In this document: piece by piece, positions 8,994-17,444 of the stretch
Numbering within the stretch: position 1 is the first letter of the stretch
Layout of the letters: every line of letters begins with the position of its first letter
The notes under the pieces: model-generated
What the model was told of the DNA's origin: nothing
Databases searched by the model: none
The model's input: the letters and a program-made list of their open reading frames with translations, nothing else
Source: a bacterium GBS-1
GTDB taxonomy: Bacteria; Synergistota; GBS-1
Direction of reading: 5' to 3'
DNA: 64,000 nucleotides
Assembly (NCBI GenBank): GCA_001443005.1
Contig: LEKQ01000001.1
Coordinates: 330,792 to 394,791, forward strand
Position numbers and translations under genes: made by a program

Positions 8994-9023
8994 TTGACTT
9001 TCCCTAAGCAGAGAGAATAGAAT
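8994..9023 (+). promoter_or_regulatory. promoter of rlmI, leaderless arrangement
   Basis: TTGACT (8994-8999), 18 bases, TAGAAT (9018-9023). The predicted start at about 9030 leaves no more than five bases before the ATG at 9035. There is no SD. Confidence 0.65.
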
Positions 9024-9034
9024 ATCTTATAACC

Positions 9035-10216
9035 ATGAGAGCGAAGGTCATACTGAAGGAAAAAGCCACATCCAAGATAATAAAAGGTTTTCTATGGGTT
9101 TATAGCAATGAAATAGAAAAAGTGGATGGAGATTTTAGCCCCGGCGATATAGTAGACCTATACGATCAAAATAGAAGCTTCATCGGTAGAGGCTACTTTA
9201 ACCCTCTCTCCAAAATAGCTATAAGAATTTTAACAAGAAGGGACGAGGAAATAAATAGGAACTTTTTTAAAAATGCGATCGTTAAAGCTTGGGAATACAG
9301 AAAAAGGGTGGTTAACGGAAGTTCCTGCAGAGTGGTTTTCAGCGAAGCAGACTTTCTCCCTGGTCTAATCGTAGACAAGTTTGGAGAGGTTCTGGTAATT
9401 CAAACTTTAACACTAGGAATGGAAAGGTTTAAAGAAACGATAGCAGACGTACTAAGTGAAGTATTACAGCCCATGGGAATATACGAGAGGAATGATGCAA
9501 CTGTGAGAGAAGTAGAAGGTCTCCCTAAAATAAAGGGGTTTTTAAGGGGAAAAGCTCAAACCCTATTGGAAATAGAAGAAAACGGCCTAAGGATATTGGT
9601 AGATGTAGAAAACGGCCAAAAAACAGGGTATTTCTTGGATCAAAGGGAAAACAGAAAAGCTTTAGAAGGACTTGTTGATGAAGCAGAGGTCTTAGACGTC
9701 TTTTGCTATACTGCGAGTTTCGCGCTTCACGCCATCAGGTTCGGTGCAAAAAGGGTTGTAGCAGTGGATTCTTCCGCCTCTGCTCTTGAACTCGCAAAAA
9801 ATAATGCAGAATTAAACGGCTTTTCAAACAGGGTGGAACTCATTGAAGAAAACGCCTTTGATACTCTAAGGAGATTCCAAAAAGAAGGAAGGAAGTTTGA
9901 TGTGGTCATAATAGACCCACCCTCCTTTGCCAAATCACAGAAAAGTTTAGAGGGAGCCATAAGAGGTTACAAAGAAATAAACCTTAGGGCAATGAAGTTA
10001 ATAAGAGATGGTGGATTCCTCATAACTTGCTCTTGTTCCCATCACATAACGCCAGAGCTGTTTAAGGAGATCATAAGCTCTGCTAGTTCTGACGCAAACA
10101 GAATACTCAAACTCATTGAGTTCAGACATCAGGCCAAAGATCACCCTGTCCTTCTGCCTCATCCAGAAACCCTATACCTCAAGTGCGGAATATATCAGGT
10201 CCTTAAAAAACCCTAG
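9035..10216 (+). CDS. rlmI: class I rRNA methyltransferase, RlmI-like (23S rRNA m5C)
   Basis: 393 residues: an N-terminal PUA RNA-binding domain (about 1-80, with KGFLWVYSNEIEKVDGDFSPGD), a central RlmI region with YERNDA, and a SAM methyltransferase domain (about 205-390) with VLDVFCYTASFALHA, VDSS and the IIDPPSFAKS motif IV. The C-terminal CSCSHH block carries the cysteine typical of m5C RNA methyltransferases of this family. The likely target is C1962 of 23S rRNA by family analogy. It is monocistronic with a probable leaderless mRNA. Its 3' end overlaps the convergent aroA by four bases. Confidence 0.88.
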   Translation: MRAKVILKEKATSKIIKGFLWVYSNEIEKVDGDFSPGDIVDLYDQNRSFIGRGYFNPLSKIAIRILTRRDEEINRNFFKNAIVKAWEYRKRVVNGSSCRVVFSEADFLPGLIVDKFGEVLVIQTLTLGMERFKETIADVLSEVLQPMGIYERNDATVREVEGLPKIKGFLRGKAQTLLEIEENGLRILVDVENGQKTGYFLDQRENRKALEGLVDEAEVLDVFCYTASFALHAIRFGAKRVVAVDSSASALELAKNNAELNGFSNRVELIEENAFDTLRRFQKEGRKFDVVIIDPPSFAKSQKSLEGAIRGYKEINLRAMKLIRDGGFLITCSCSHHITPELFKEIISSASSDANRILKLIEFRHQAKDHPVLLPHPETLYLKCGIYQVLKKP

Positions 10217-11508
10217 GATTGCTCTAAAATAACCCTGGCTCCCAACGACTTAATCAAATTAAAGAAGTTGGGGAAAGAAACCGAAACACATTCTACATTC
10301 TGAACTATGCTTTTCCCTTGAGCGCCAAGCCCCGCTATCACCAAAGCCATTGCAATTCTGTGATCTCCATGGCTATCAACTTCAGCTCCATGAAGTCCCC
10401 CACCATTTATAAAGACCATATCATCCCTTATAGATATAGATGCTCCCATCTTAGAGAGCTCACTACACATCACTGCCAATCTATCGGTCTCTTTATATCT
10501 TAGGGTTTGAGTCCCTTTTATCACAGTCGAACCTCGAGCAAAACAAGCTAAAACAGTTAAAATTGGGAAAAGATCAGGGCAATCTGAACAATCAATCTCA
10601 AACCCAATGAGTTCCCTTCCACCTCTAATGAATAAGGAGTTATCCAAAGGGTTAACTGAGATATCAGTACCTATAGCTCTAAGGATATCCAAAATAACTG
10701 CATCGGCTTGATTGCACGAAAGGTCTACGTTTTCAAAGCTAATCTGAGATGACGTAATTGCCCCAGCAGCGATCAAGAAAGCCAAGGAGCTCCAGTCACT
10801 AGGTACCCTAAAGTTTTGGGGTTTATAAGTCTGAGGCCCATTGATCTCAAAGCAGTTTAACATCTCCAAATCACAATCCAACTTAACTCCAGACCTATTA
10901 AGCCAATCGATGGTCATCCTTATGTAAGGCTTTTCCTTGGGATCTTCCACCTCAATGCAAGTTTTTCCCTCAACCAACGGCGTAACGATCAATAGAGAAG
11001 ACACAAACTGAGAGAACCTACCAGAGAGGCGTACCCTGCCACACTTTATAGGTCCCTTCACCACCACAGGAGGAGCATCTACGTTATCCCTCGTTCTAAA
11101 AGCAATGGCCCCCAAGCCTCTCAAGGCAGAAAGTAGCTCCTCTATCGGTCTCTTTCTTATCTGATAATCCCCCGTCAGGACGCTCCAGCCTGGAACAAGA
11201 CTTGCAACTCCTGTCATAAAATACATAGTTGTACCAGAGTTCCCAACGTCGATAATATTATCAGGCACCTTTAGGTTACCGTTCAAACCATGAATTATCC
11301 ATCTATCGGAATATCTTTCTACCTTTGATCCGTAAGCCTCACAAGCTCTCACAGCGGAAAGAGTATCTTGACTATCAAGGGGGTTAAAGAGAACACTAAC
11401 TCCCTCCGCCAGTGTACCGATTATAACACCTCTAATGGTATGGCTTTTGGAACCAGGAAGACTATTTACCGACCCCTTAAGCTCACTGGGCTCAATGCAA
11501 GCCCTCAC
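10213..11508 (-). CDS. aroA: 3-phosphoshikimate 1-carboxyvinyltransferase (EPSP synthase)
   Basis: Sixth step of the shikimate pathway: adds enolpyruvyl from PEP to shikimate 3-phosphate. About 431 residues with the N-terminal LPGSKSHTIRG motif, VGNSGTTMYFM, GRFSQFVSSLL, KETDRL and DHRIAMAL blocks, all active-site segments of the family. GTG at 11508 overlaps the tctA stop as GTGA, and a TTG at 11511 is an alternative. It is the last gene of a tctCBA-aroA transcription unit, an odd companion for a carboxylate transporter. No other aro gene is in the window. Confidence 0.95.
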   Translation of the reverse strand: MRACIEPSELKGSVNSLPGSKSHTIRGVIIGTLAEGVSVLFNPLDSQDTLSAVRACEAYGSKVERYSDRWIIHGLNGNLKVPDNIIDVGNSGTTMYFMTGVASLVPGWSVLTGDYQIRKRPIEELLSALRGLGAIAFRTRDNVDAPPVVVKGPIKCGRVRLSGRFSQFVSSLLIVTPLVEGKTCIEVEDPKEKPYIRMTIDWLNRSGVKLDCDLEMLNCFEINGPQTYKPQNFRVPSDWSSLAFLIAAGAITSSQISFENVDLSCNQADAVILDILRAIGTDISVNPLDNSLFIRGGRELIGFEIDCSDCPDLFPILTVLACFARGSTVIKGTQTLRYKETDRLAVMCSELSKMGASISIRDDMVFINGGGLHGAEVDSHGDHRIAMALVIAGLGAQGKSIVQNVECVSVSFPNFFNLIKSLGARVILEQS

Positions 11509-12986
11509 CAAACCTCACCTCTATCCCGAGATCTAAACCTTAAGAAGCTCAGCAAAAAGGAAGAGATAACCATTACCAACAAAACCAAAGTTATAGGCCT
11601 GTAAAGGAGAGCAACTATAAAGCTATCGCTCGTTTGTGCCAATGCAACAGCCTTCCTCAAGTTAAAATCCATCATATTACCTAAAACGAGCCCTAAAACC
11701 AAGGAGGCAACTGAATAACCCCGTTCCCTAAGCACAAAACCAAGAACCCCAAAAAATATCATTAAAAATATATCGAAGGTGCTATTGTTCACAGCATAGG
11801 TCCCAACAACGCATAAAACAGAAATCGCGGGTAATAGAATGCTCTTGGGCACTGTAACAATACGAGCTAACAAAGGAGCTAAAGAAACGGCTAAAATCAA
11901 AACCGCAAAAGCTCCTATGAATCCACCTATTACCACAGCATAGAAGAGATCAGGAGTCTGAACAAAGAGCATGGGCCCCGGCCTCATTCCATGAACGTAA
12001 AAAGCAGCAAGCATAACCGCAGTGACCGCGTCTCCAGGAATCGCCATGGTAAGCATTGGAATGAGAGCTCCACCTATGCAAGCGTTATTCGCAGCCTCAG
12101 AAGCTATGACCCCTTCAATAGCCCCCTCCCCGAAGGGCCTAGACGGTTCCTTAACGCTCCTTTTAGCAAAATCATAGGCCATCAGCGCAGCAATGGGCCC
12201 TCCCACTCCCGGCAGGGCACCTATGAACGTACCTATCAGCGAAGCCTGTATTGAAAGAGGCCAGTATTTCAGTATGCTTTTGAAATCAACCCTCTCATCA
12301 AGGAGCCTCTCAGCGATCATGCCAAGGCTTCTGTGAGAAACTTGCATCAAGACCTCAGAAAAACCGAAAAGACCTATCAATGCCGGGATTATACTTATGC
12401 CACTTAATAGGTTAATCAAACCGAAGGTGAACCTTCCCACACCGAATACAGGATCCATCCCCACTAAGCTAAAAAGCACTCCAATCGTAGCACTTATCAA
12501 TCCCTTTAGAAAATCCTTTGACGTTAAAGAACCAACTATGGTAAGCCCGAAAAGAGCGAAAAGAAAATAGTCAAAGGGAGTAAAAGCAAGAGCGATCTTC
12601 GTCACAGGTTTAGCAATAAGAAGAAGTATAAGCAACCCAATAATGCTTCCAATGAAGGAGTGTATGGCAGCAGCATAAAGGGCTGTCTTCGCCCTACCCT
12701 GCTTGGCTAAGGGGAATCCATCTAAGGTGGTTGCAACAGATGAAGGAGCCCCAGGTATGTTTATCAAGACTGCGGAGATAGCGCCAGCATAAACCCCAAC
12801 CACATAAACCCCCATAATAACCGCAAGCGCATCCTTCATAGACCAGGGCATAGTTATAGATACCAGAAGAGCAGTTGCCATAGTAACGGTCAAACCCGGA
12901 AGAGCACCAACGATAAGCCCCATTACAGCTCCAATGAAAACGAGACCTATAAACCTTAAGTCGAGGAAAGCCCAAAGATCAATCAA
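11505..12986 (-). CDS. tctA: tripartite tricarboxylate transporter, large membrane subunit TctA
   Basis: 493 residues, about 11-12 hydrophobic segments. Family hallmarks include GLIVGALPGLTVTMATALL near the N-terminus and the second, paralogous GTFIGALPGVGGPIAALMAY block in the middle. It forms the translocation channel of a secondary, solute-binding-protein-dependent carboxylate importer with TctB and TctC, both directly upstream. Substrate is unassigned: TTT systems carry citrate, tartrate, aromatic acids and others. It overlaps aroA downstream by four bases. Confidence 0.95.
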   Translation of the reverse strand: MIDLWAFLDLRFIGLVFIGAVMGLIVGALPGLTVTMATALLVSITMPWSMKDALAVIMGVYVVGVYAGAISAVLINIPGAPSSVATTLDGFPLAKQGRAKTALYAAAIHSFIGSIIGLLILLLIAKPVTKIALAFTPFDYFLFALFGLTIVGSLTSKDFLKGLISATIGVLFSLVGMDPVFGVGRFTFGLINLLSGISIIPALIGLFGFSEVLMQVSHRSLGMIAERLLDERVDFKSILKYWPLSIQASLIGTFIGALPGVGGPIAALMAYDFAKRSVKEPSRPFGEGAIEGVIASEAANNACIGGALIPMLTMAIPGDAVTAVMLAAFYVHGMRPGPMLFVQTPDLFYAVVIGGFIGAFAVLILAVSLAPLLARIVTVPKSILLPAISVLCVVGTYAVNNSTFDIFLMIFFGVLGFVLRERGYSVASLVLGLVLGNMMDFNLRKAVALAQTSDSFIVALLYRPITLVLLVMVISSFLLSFLRFRSRDRGEVW

Positions 12987-13000
12987 GTCAAGATATCACC

Positions 13001-13438
13001 TCACGGGAGCACAACTTTTAGCAAGACTCCGAATATATAGTATATAGAAACTGTTAGACCTATAGGAAGCCCTATTAATATCCACAGGTTCCTAACACCT
13101 AAAATCAAAAGAAAGGAAGAAAGGTATAATAGCGTAGACAAGGTAAAGTGCAGAACCGGAAGTAACAGGGCATAAGTAATGGACAAGCCAACGCTCCCCA
13201 AAGCTAAAAACCAATCTATGCTAACCCCCTGCCGCTCCTTAAACTTAGATCTATAACGCTTAACCAAAAGGATAAGCGAAAAGCAAAAAAGAACACCACC
13301 GAGTATCAATGGAAAGAGAGCGGGCGAAAGAGCCCACTCTCCGTAAGAATGAAGGGAAAAAGCGTAAACTATAATACCTATAGATAAAACTAAAAACAGT
13401 AACCCTTCAATTAATCCAACTATATAGTTAAGGCCCAT
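13001..13438 (-). CDS. tctB: tripartite tricarboxylate transporter, small membrane subunit TctB
   Basis: 145 residues with four predicted membrane helices (about 8-28, 38-58, 78-98 and 100-140), the size and topology of TctB. It lies 14 bases before tctA and 10 bases after tctC on the same strand, the canonical order. Sequence conservation of TctB is weak, so the assignment rests on topology and context. Confidence 0.88.
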   Translation of the reverse strand: MGLNYIVGLIEGLLFLVLSIGIIVYAFSLHSYGEWALSPALFPLILGGVLFCFSLILLVKRYRSKFKERQGVSIDWFLALGSVGLSITYALLLPVLHFTLSTLLYLSSFLLILGVRNLWILIGLPIGLTVSIYYIFGVLLKVVLP

Positions 13439-13448
13439 TTATAAACCG

Positions 13449-14441
13449 TTAAGGCTTTGGTATGCCAAATTCCTCAGGACTATGCTTAGCAACACCAGCC
13501 TCAAAGAGAAGCCAAGATACAACGGACTCCCAGTGCTTCCAGTAATCTAAAACCGCCTGCCCCTCCAAATGATGCATTGTAACATAGTGCACTTTTTTAA
13601 CAAATTCAATCCATTTTGGATCGTTGACTGCGGATTTTGCTGCCTTTAGCAGAACTTGCTTAACCTCCTCAGGGGTTCCCTTTTTAACCAACAAGCAATT
13701 AGGAAACTCAAGAGGGAAATATTTCTTAAGCTCAGGTATAACTTCAGTTATAGGAGGAACACCTGGAAAAGCTTCCACTGGTTTGTCCGACCAGACAGCT
13801 AAAACTCTCATATCACCTGAGGCAACATATCCCAGTGCCGGAGCTGTATTGGGAGAGGTAAACTCTACCTGACCACCTAAGACAGCGAGCATGGCTTCCG
13901 CTCCTCCACCGAAAGGTATTAAAGCGACATCTAAGCCAACCTTTCTGAGAATCAACCCTTGGATGTGCCCGCTCGCTCCCGGACCTGAGTAAGACATGCG
14001 AACCTTGCCTGGACGAGCCTTTATATCAGCTATAAGATCTTCCATGGTTTTATAAGGAGATTTAGATGAAACCGCTATAACCTTTGTATCATAAACCATC
14101 ATTATTAAGGGGTCAAAATCATTAAAGCTTAGCTTGCTGATTCCCATAACGCGAAAGCTACCAGGGGTCTCCGCAGAAAAAAGAACAGTATATCCATCTG
14201 CAGGTTGAGAATAGGCAAACTCCGTGCCAATTCCTCCTGAAGCCCCCGGCTTGTTCAAAACCACAACAGATTGACCGAGATACTTCTCAAAAATTGGAGC
14301 AAAAGCCCTTGCAACTGTATCTGTGACCCCTCCCGGACTCCAAGGGACTACTAAAGTTATAGGCTTCTCTGGAAAAGCCCCAAAGGCAGGTAAGGCAAAA
14401 ATCAAAATTAAAGCCATCAACAATAATAACCTCTTCATCAT
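13449..14441 (-). CDS. tctC: tripartite tricarboxylate transporter solute-binding protein TctC
   Basis: Exported solute receptor of about 330 residues. A signal peptide (KRLLLLMALILIFALPAFGA, cleavage after AFG) precedes the mature FPEKPITLVVPWSPGG motif that binds the ligand carboxylates. The GQSVVVLNKPGASGGIGTEF block is typical of Bug/TctC receptors. ATG at 14441 has AAGGGAGG 8 bases upstream; the upstream GTG is less likely. It is first gene of the operon, and a promoter with an internal palindrome lies just upstream. Confidence 0.93.
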   Translation of the reverse strand: MMKRLLLLMALILIFALPAFGAFPEKPITLVVPWSPGGVTDTVARAFAPIFEKYLGQSVVVLNKPGASGGIGTEFAYSQPADGYTVLFSAETPGSFRVMGISKLSFNDFDPLIMMVYDTKVIAVSSKSPYKTMEDLIADIKARPGKVRMSYSGPGASGHIQGLILRKVGLDVALIPFGGGAEAMLAVLGGQVEFTSPNTAPALGYVASGDMRVLAVWSDKPVEAFPGVPPITEVIPELKKYFPLEFPNCLLVKKGTPEEVKQVLLKAAKSAVNDPKWIEFVKKVHYVTMHHLEGQAVLDYWKHWESVVSWLLFEAGVAKHSPEEFGIPKP

Positions 14442-14469
14442 GGATAACACCTCCCTTAAGTTTTGATTC

Positions 14470-14498
14470 AGTATATCAAAAACATAACATTATGTCAA
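14470..14498 (-). promoter_or_regulatory. tctCBA-aroA promoter with palindromic operator candidate
   Basis: On the minus strand: TTGACA (14493-14498), 17 bases, TATACT (14470-14475). Inside the spacer ACATAA and TTATGT (14482-14487, 14490-14495) form a perfect inverted repeat separated by two bases. A repressor bound there would block RNA polymerase. Confidence 0.7.
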
Positions 14499-14624
14499 TT
14501 TATACTCAAGATAGTTTATCAAGAGCTTATGCATACAAGCAAAAAAACAAGATCACGCTTTAAAACCAGCGTAGGTTCAAGGGTGACATCCTCCCCTAAA
14601 TAAATTAAGGAAGACCATTGTCCT

Positions 14625-14990
14625 CCTCACGTTCCCCCATATTTGTAAAGAGGTTTAACACCGATCCTCCCTGCAAAGTATAAGCTTTTTATCTTTTCTG
14701 CCCCAAATGGGCAAAGGCAAATATGCCACGGAACTCATATACCTCGGGAAAGCCTCATCTGTGAAAAGCCTTAAGTATTACCTTGGTATCCGAGTTTGAG
14801 GTAAATCTATACCTCTCCATTGTATATGATAACTAGGCTCTTAAGCTCCATAGGCTAGCGAACAAAAGAAAGATCAAGAACAAAAAGCATTCTTGTGGGA
14901 GCGACTGGAAATATCACCTTAAGACGATTTTTTCTTAGCCATTTTCAGCCCAGACCATGATTGCCACCTTGGACCAGCTCTTCATGATCT
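14625..14990 (-). pseudogene. asnB: decayed asparagine synthetase (asnB) N-terminal fragment
   Basis: Reading the minus strand across frames gives the glutaminase-domain landmarks of AsnB in order: LDLS, then PMELKSLVIIYNGEVY, YRFTSNSDTKVILKAF, VYEFRGIFAFAH, KKLILCREDR and VKPLYKYG. Several frameshifts and stops separate them, and the loop between YNGE and YRF is deleted. The synthetase domain is missing. No intact ORF is left in 14499-15020; bases 14499-14624 show nothing recognisable. AsnB-type amidotransferases are common in polysaccharide loci, which fits the glycosyltransferase next to it. Confidence 0.8.
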
Positions 14991-15020
14991 GCATCAAACC
15001 GTTGCCGCTTCTATCTAAGC

Positions 15021-16175
15021 TTACTTTTGCTTACTTTTTCTAACTTCTTCTAAAATAGCTAATATTTCCTCTCCGAATTGGTCTTTGGTAAAACGCTTTG
15101 TTGCCCATTGCAAGGCATTCTCTCCTAGCTGCCGAGCTATATCAGAATGCTCAAGGAGATATCCGATTTTCTCTGCAAGCTCTTTATAGTCCCCTGGAGT
15201 GTAAAGAAGGCCGTTAAATCCATCACGAATTAACTCCACTGTACCACCACTTCTTGCCCCAATCACAGGTTTCCCTAACTTCATCGCTTCAACAGTAACT
15301 CTTCCAAAAGCCTCATACCTTGAACACATCAACACAACATCTGCCATCAGCATAAACTGGAATGGATTTTCGGTATAACCTGTGAACTTAACATAACCTT
15401 CTAACCCGCTCTTTGTCACTAGGTCATAAAGATATCTTTGATATTGCATATCACCCGCTCCAACAACATAAAGCTCGACTTCCATCCCTCTTTGCACCAA
15501 CTCACCGATGGCTCGTATAGCATCCTCTTGTCTTTTACCTTCGTGTAAGGCACCTACTATCACACATTTCTTTCTATCACTCATGATTCCAACAGATTTA
15601 CCAACTAGAACATCCTCGGGAACACTTACCGATTGATAAACCACTCTCAACTTAGCAGGATTAATATATCGCTTATATTTTTGGGCTACTGCATAAGAGT
15701 TGGCTATACAGATTGAGGAATAGTTATTAATTAACCATAGGGAGTCCTTTAAACCAAGATCAAAAACCAGACCAAAATCTTCATATCCAAACTCGTGAAT
15801 ATGCCAAACATGGGGAAGCCTTAAAAGTTTCGCAGCAAGAGCACCAACACACACAGTAATAGAATTTGTATACACAACATCACATTTCCATTGTTCAATT
15901 CTTAATGCGAGAGGTATCACCGTAATAAGATTTAGAACAGCTTTCACCATTTGCTCTTGTTTTAGAGATTTTTTGCTCATCCACCATTTAAATGGAAGGA
16001 TGCAATAAGTTATTCCACGTTTATCCAGTTCTTCAACTAATGGCCCATGTGCAGGCAATACAACATAGCACTTTACACATCTCTCTTTTAGAGCATCTAT
16101 AAGCTCAAGGAGCGCTCTCTCTGCTCCACCCTTCCCAGATGTGTGCGAAATAAAACAAACTCTCATCCGCTCCAC
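15021..16175 (-). CDS. glycosyltransferase family 4 (GT-B)
   Basis: About 384 residues. The N-terminal half has FISHTSGKGGAERALLELI, the usual acceptor-domain opening of GT4 enzymes. The C-terminal half has the nucleotide-sugar motif with EAFGRVTVEAMKLGKPVIG (E-X7-E) and GGTVELIRDGFNGLL. It probably adds a sugar to a cell-surface glycan at the inner membrane. GTG at 16175 has AAGGA 7 bases upstream; ATG at 16166 and TTG at 16214 are alternatives. It sits alone between a decayed asnB and the end block of the defence island, so it is probably a leftover of a surface-polysaccharide cluster. Confidence 0.85.
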   Translation of the reverse strand: MERMRVCFISHTSGKGGAERALLELIDALKERCVKCYVVLPAHGPLVEELDKRGITYCILPFKWWMSKKSLKQEQMVKAVLNLITVIPLALRIEQWKCDVVYTNSITVCVGALAAKLLRLPHVWHIHEFGYEDFGLVFDLGLKDSLWLINNYSSICIANSYAVAQKYKRYINPAKLRVVYQSVSVPEDVLVGKSVGIMSDRKKCVIVGALHEGKRQEDAIRAIGELVQRGMEVELYVVGAGDMQYQRYLYDLVTKSGLEGYVKFTGYTENPFQFMLMADVVLMCSRYEAFGRVTVEAMKLGKPVIGARSGGTVELIRDGFNGLLYTPGDYKELAEKIGYLLEHSDIARQLGENALQWATKRFTKDQFGEEILAILEEVRKSKQK

Positions 16176-16289
16176 TTTTTCATCCTTCCCCTTTTCTTCA
16201 CTAAAATCTTCCAATATGATGATCGCAGTTTTCTTTCCATTATAACATTACCTTTTACAAAAAGCATTATACCGAATGATGACATAAAG

Positions 16290-16453
16290 CAAAAGAAAAT
16301 AAAAAGCAAATCCCATTTTTTCAAAAATTTTTCCCTTTCAGGGCAAATGAATACGTGGACCTTATTATTCTCCATCCATAATAGGAGGAAAAGCAGACAA
16401 GCTGGAGGGAAAACTTTTAAAAGAGGTTGAAACAGAAATAAAAAAATGGCTCC
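16290..16453 (+). repeat. direct repeat copy A (island end block)
   Basis: Diverged copy of the block at 21357-21547, same orientation. Both begin GCAAAAGAAAA, contain TTTCAGGGC.AAT and TCCATCCA.AATAGGAG, and end with AAAATGGCTCC. In copy A the final TGGCTCC (16447-16453) equals the complement of the last seven bases of tRNA-Asn. The terminal homology suggests an attachment site or element end. Confidence 0.7.
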
Positions 16454-16765
16454 CCGCATTGACGGCTCTTTCAAAATCTGGCCAGGCTCTTGATGGACAA
16501 GTTCTGGAAACTCAAAGAATTCAACATCTATCTTGTCATTTAAGATTTTGACTTCTTTTATAAAAAGCCTTGCCAATGATTGCCTTTCCTTTGGTTCAAG
16601 AGAGGGATATACTTTATAAAATCCTTCAAATCCTTTCTTTATTATTTCAAAATCAATGACCGTGCTTTCTTTTCTTCTTATTTTAAGCATTATTTCCTCA
16701 AGTTTTTCCTCTAATTCTTCTTTTTCCTTTGACCGCTTATTGACTTCTTCCCTTACACAATACCT
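16451..16765 (-). pseudogene. serine recombinase C-terminal remnant
   Basis: An open stretch reads from about 16765: a coiled-coil EEVNKRSKEKEELEEKLEEI, then FEIIKKGFEGFYKVYPSLEP and KERQSLARLFIKEVKILNDK ending with IDVEFFEF. This is the coiled coil plus terminal beta segment of large serine recombinases. The catalytic and zinc-ribbon domains are absent, and the frame runs into the end block at 16453. It points towards the attachment core, as integrase genes usually do. Confidence 0.7.
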
Positions 16766-16771
16766 TTAGGT

Positions 16772-16868
16772 TTGTAATTACAATATTGGTTTAATTTGTA
16801 AATCACAAAACCAAGACATAAATTTGGTGAAAATATTACTTGACAAATGCATCTTTTTAGAGTATATT
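16772..16868 (+). promoter_or_regulatory. promoter of the RHH-PIN-apeA operon and candidate operator
   Basis: TTGACA (16840-16845), 17 bases, TATATT (16863-16868) forms a near-consensus promoter 42 bases before the first ATG. Upstream, TTGTAATTACAA (16772-16783) is a perfect palindrome, and related TTTGTAAA / TTTGTAAT sequences recur at about 16795 and 16867. RHH antitoxins usually autoregulate, so these may be operator sites. Confidence 0.6.
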
Positions 16869-16909
16869 TGTAATGTTATGAAAGAGAAGATCTTAAAAGG
16901 ACAGAAAGC

Positions 16910-17110
16910 ATGAACGCTAAAAAGAATATTTTGAGATTTACGGTTTCAATGGATAAAGACCTGCTTGACGAGTTATTGAAAATCACAGGACAAAAAAAGA
17001 AAAGTAAGGCTGTTAATATTGCTTGTAGGGAGTTTGTAAAAGTGAAACAAAAAGAAATTTTATTATCTCTTAAAGGTAGTATTACCTTTAAAGGTGGAGC
17101 GAATGAATAG
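16910..17110 (+). CDS. ribbon-helix-helix antitoxin-like protein (VapB-like)
   Basis: 66 residues. The N-terminal part ILRFTVSMDKDLLDELLKIT followed by KKSKAVNIACREFVK is a ribbon-helix-helix DNA-binding domain, and the tail SLKGSITFKGG is the toxin-binding type of segment seen in VapB antitoxins. SD AAAAGG lies 9 bases before the ATG, under a strong promoter. It overlaps the downstream PIN gene by eight bases, as toxin-antitoxin pairs do. It probably represses its own operon. The partner has lost its active site, so this may no longer be a classical antitoxin. Confidence 0.75.
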   Translation: MNAKKNILRFTVSMDKDLLDELLKITGQKKKSKAVNIACREFVKVKQKEILLSLKGSITFKGGANE

Positions 17111-17444
17111 AATAATAGCAAATAGCATAATTTGGAAAGAATACTTACAGAAAGGAAGTACGAAAGAGGCTGAAATTTTAGAAGAGTTGATTAAGGATAA
17201 TAAAGTTGTGATTTGTGGATATACTCTTGCAGAAATTTTGAAGGATATAAAAGACAAAGAAACTTTTGAGAAACTTTTAAAAGGTTTTCTTGCTTTACCT
17301 TATGTGGAGATAGAGAAAGAGGACTGGATAAGAGCAAGTAAGCTTGTGTTTGCGAATAAAGAATTAACATTAGAAGTAGCTCTTGTAAAAGTATTAGCAC
17401 AGAGATGGAATCTCAAAGTTTTAGGAGTTGCTGAAAATGACTGA
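17103..17444 (+). CDS. PIN-domain protein (VapC-like) with degenerate active site
   Basis: 113 residues from the ATG at 17103 (AGGTGGAG upstream). Overall it aligns by eye to VapC RNase toxins: RIIANSIIWKEYL, VVICGYTLAEIL, LALPYVEIEKEDW, LTLEVALVKVLAQRWNLKVL. PIN nucleases need three to four acidic residues binding metal. Here only Glu44 remains: the first Asp is Asn7, the Asp of the L-P-x-x-D motif is Val92, and the last is replaced in GVAEND. RNase activity is therefore unlikely. The frame is intact and overlaps both neighbours by eight bases, so translation is coupled. A regulatory or structural role is possible. Confidence 0.75.
   Translation: MNRIIANSIIWKEYLQKGSTKEAEILEELIKDNKVVICGYTLAEILKDIKDKETFEKLLKGFLALPYVEIEKEDWIRASKLVFANKELTLEVALVKVLAQRWNLKVLGVAEND

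Noticed and set aside
14580-14660. Possible IS200/IS605 (tnpB) end
   Set aside because: The CTCCCC-AAATAAATTAAGG look suggested it, but no zinc-ribbon or RuvC motifs appear, and the minus strand matches AsnB landmarks in order instead.
16163-16690. One 175-aa protein on the minus strand
   Set aside because: Only the first 65 or so residues resemble a recombinase; the rest is translation of the non-coding end block and overlaps the glycosyltransferase start.
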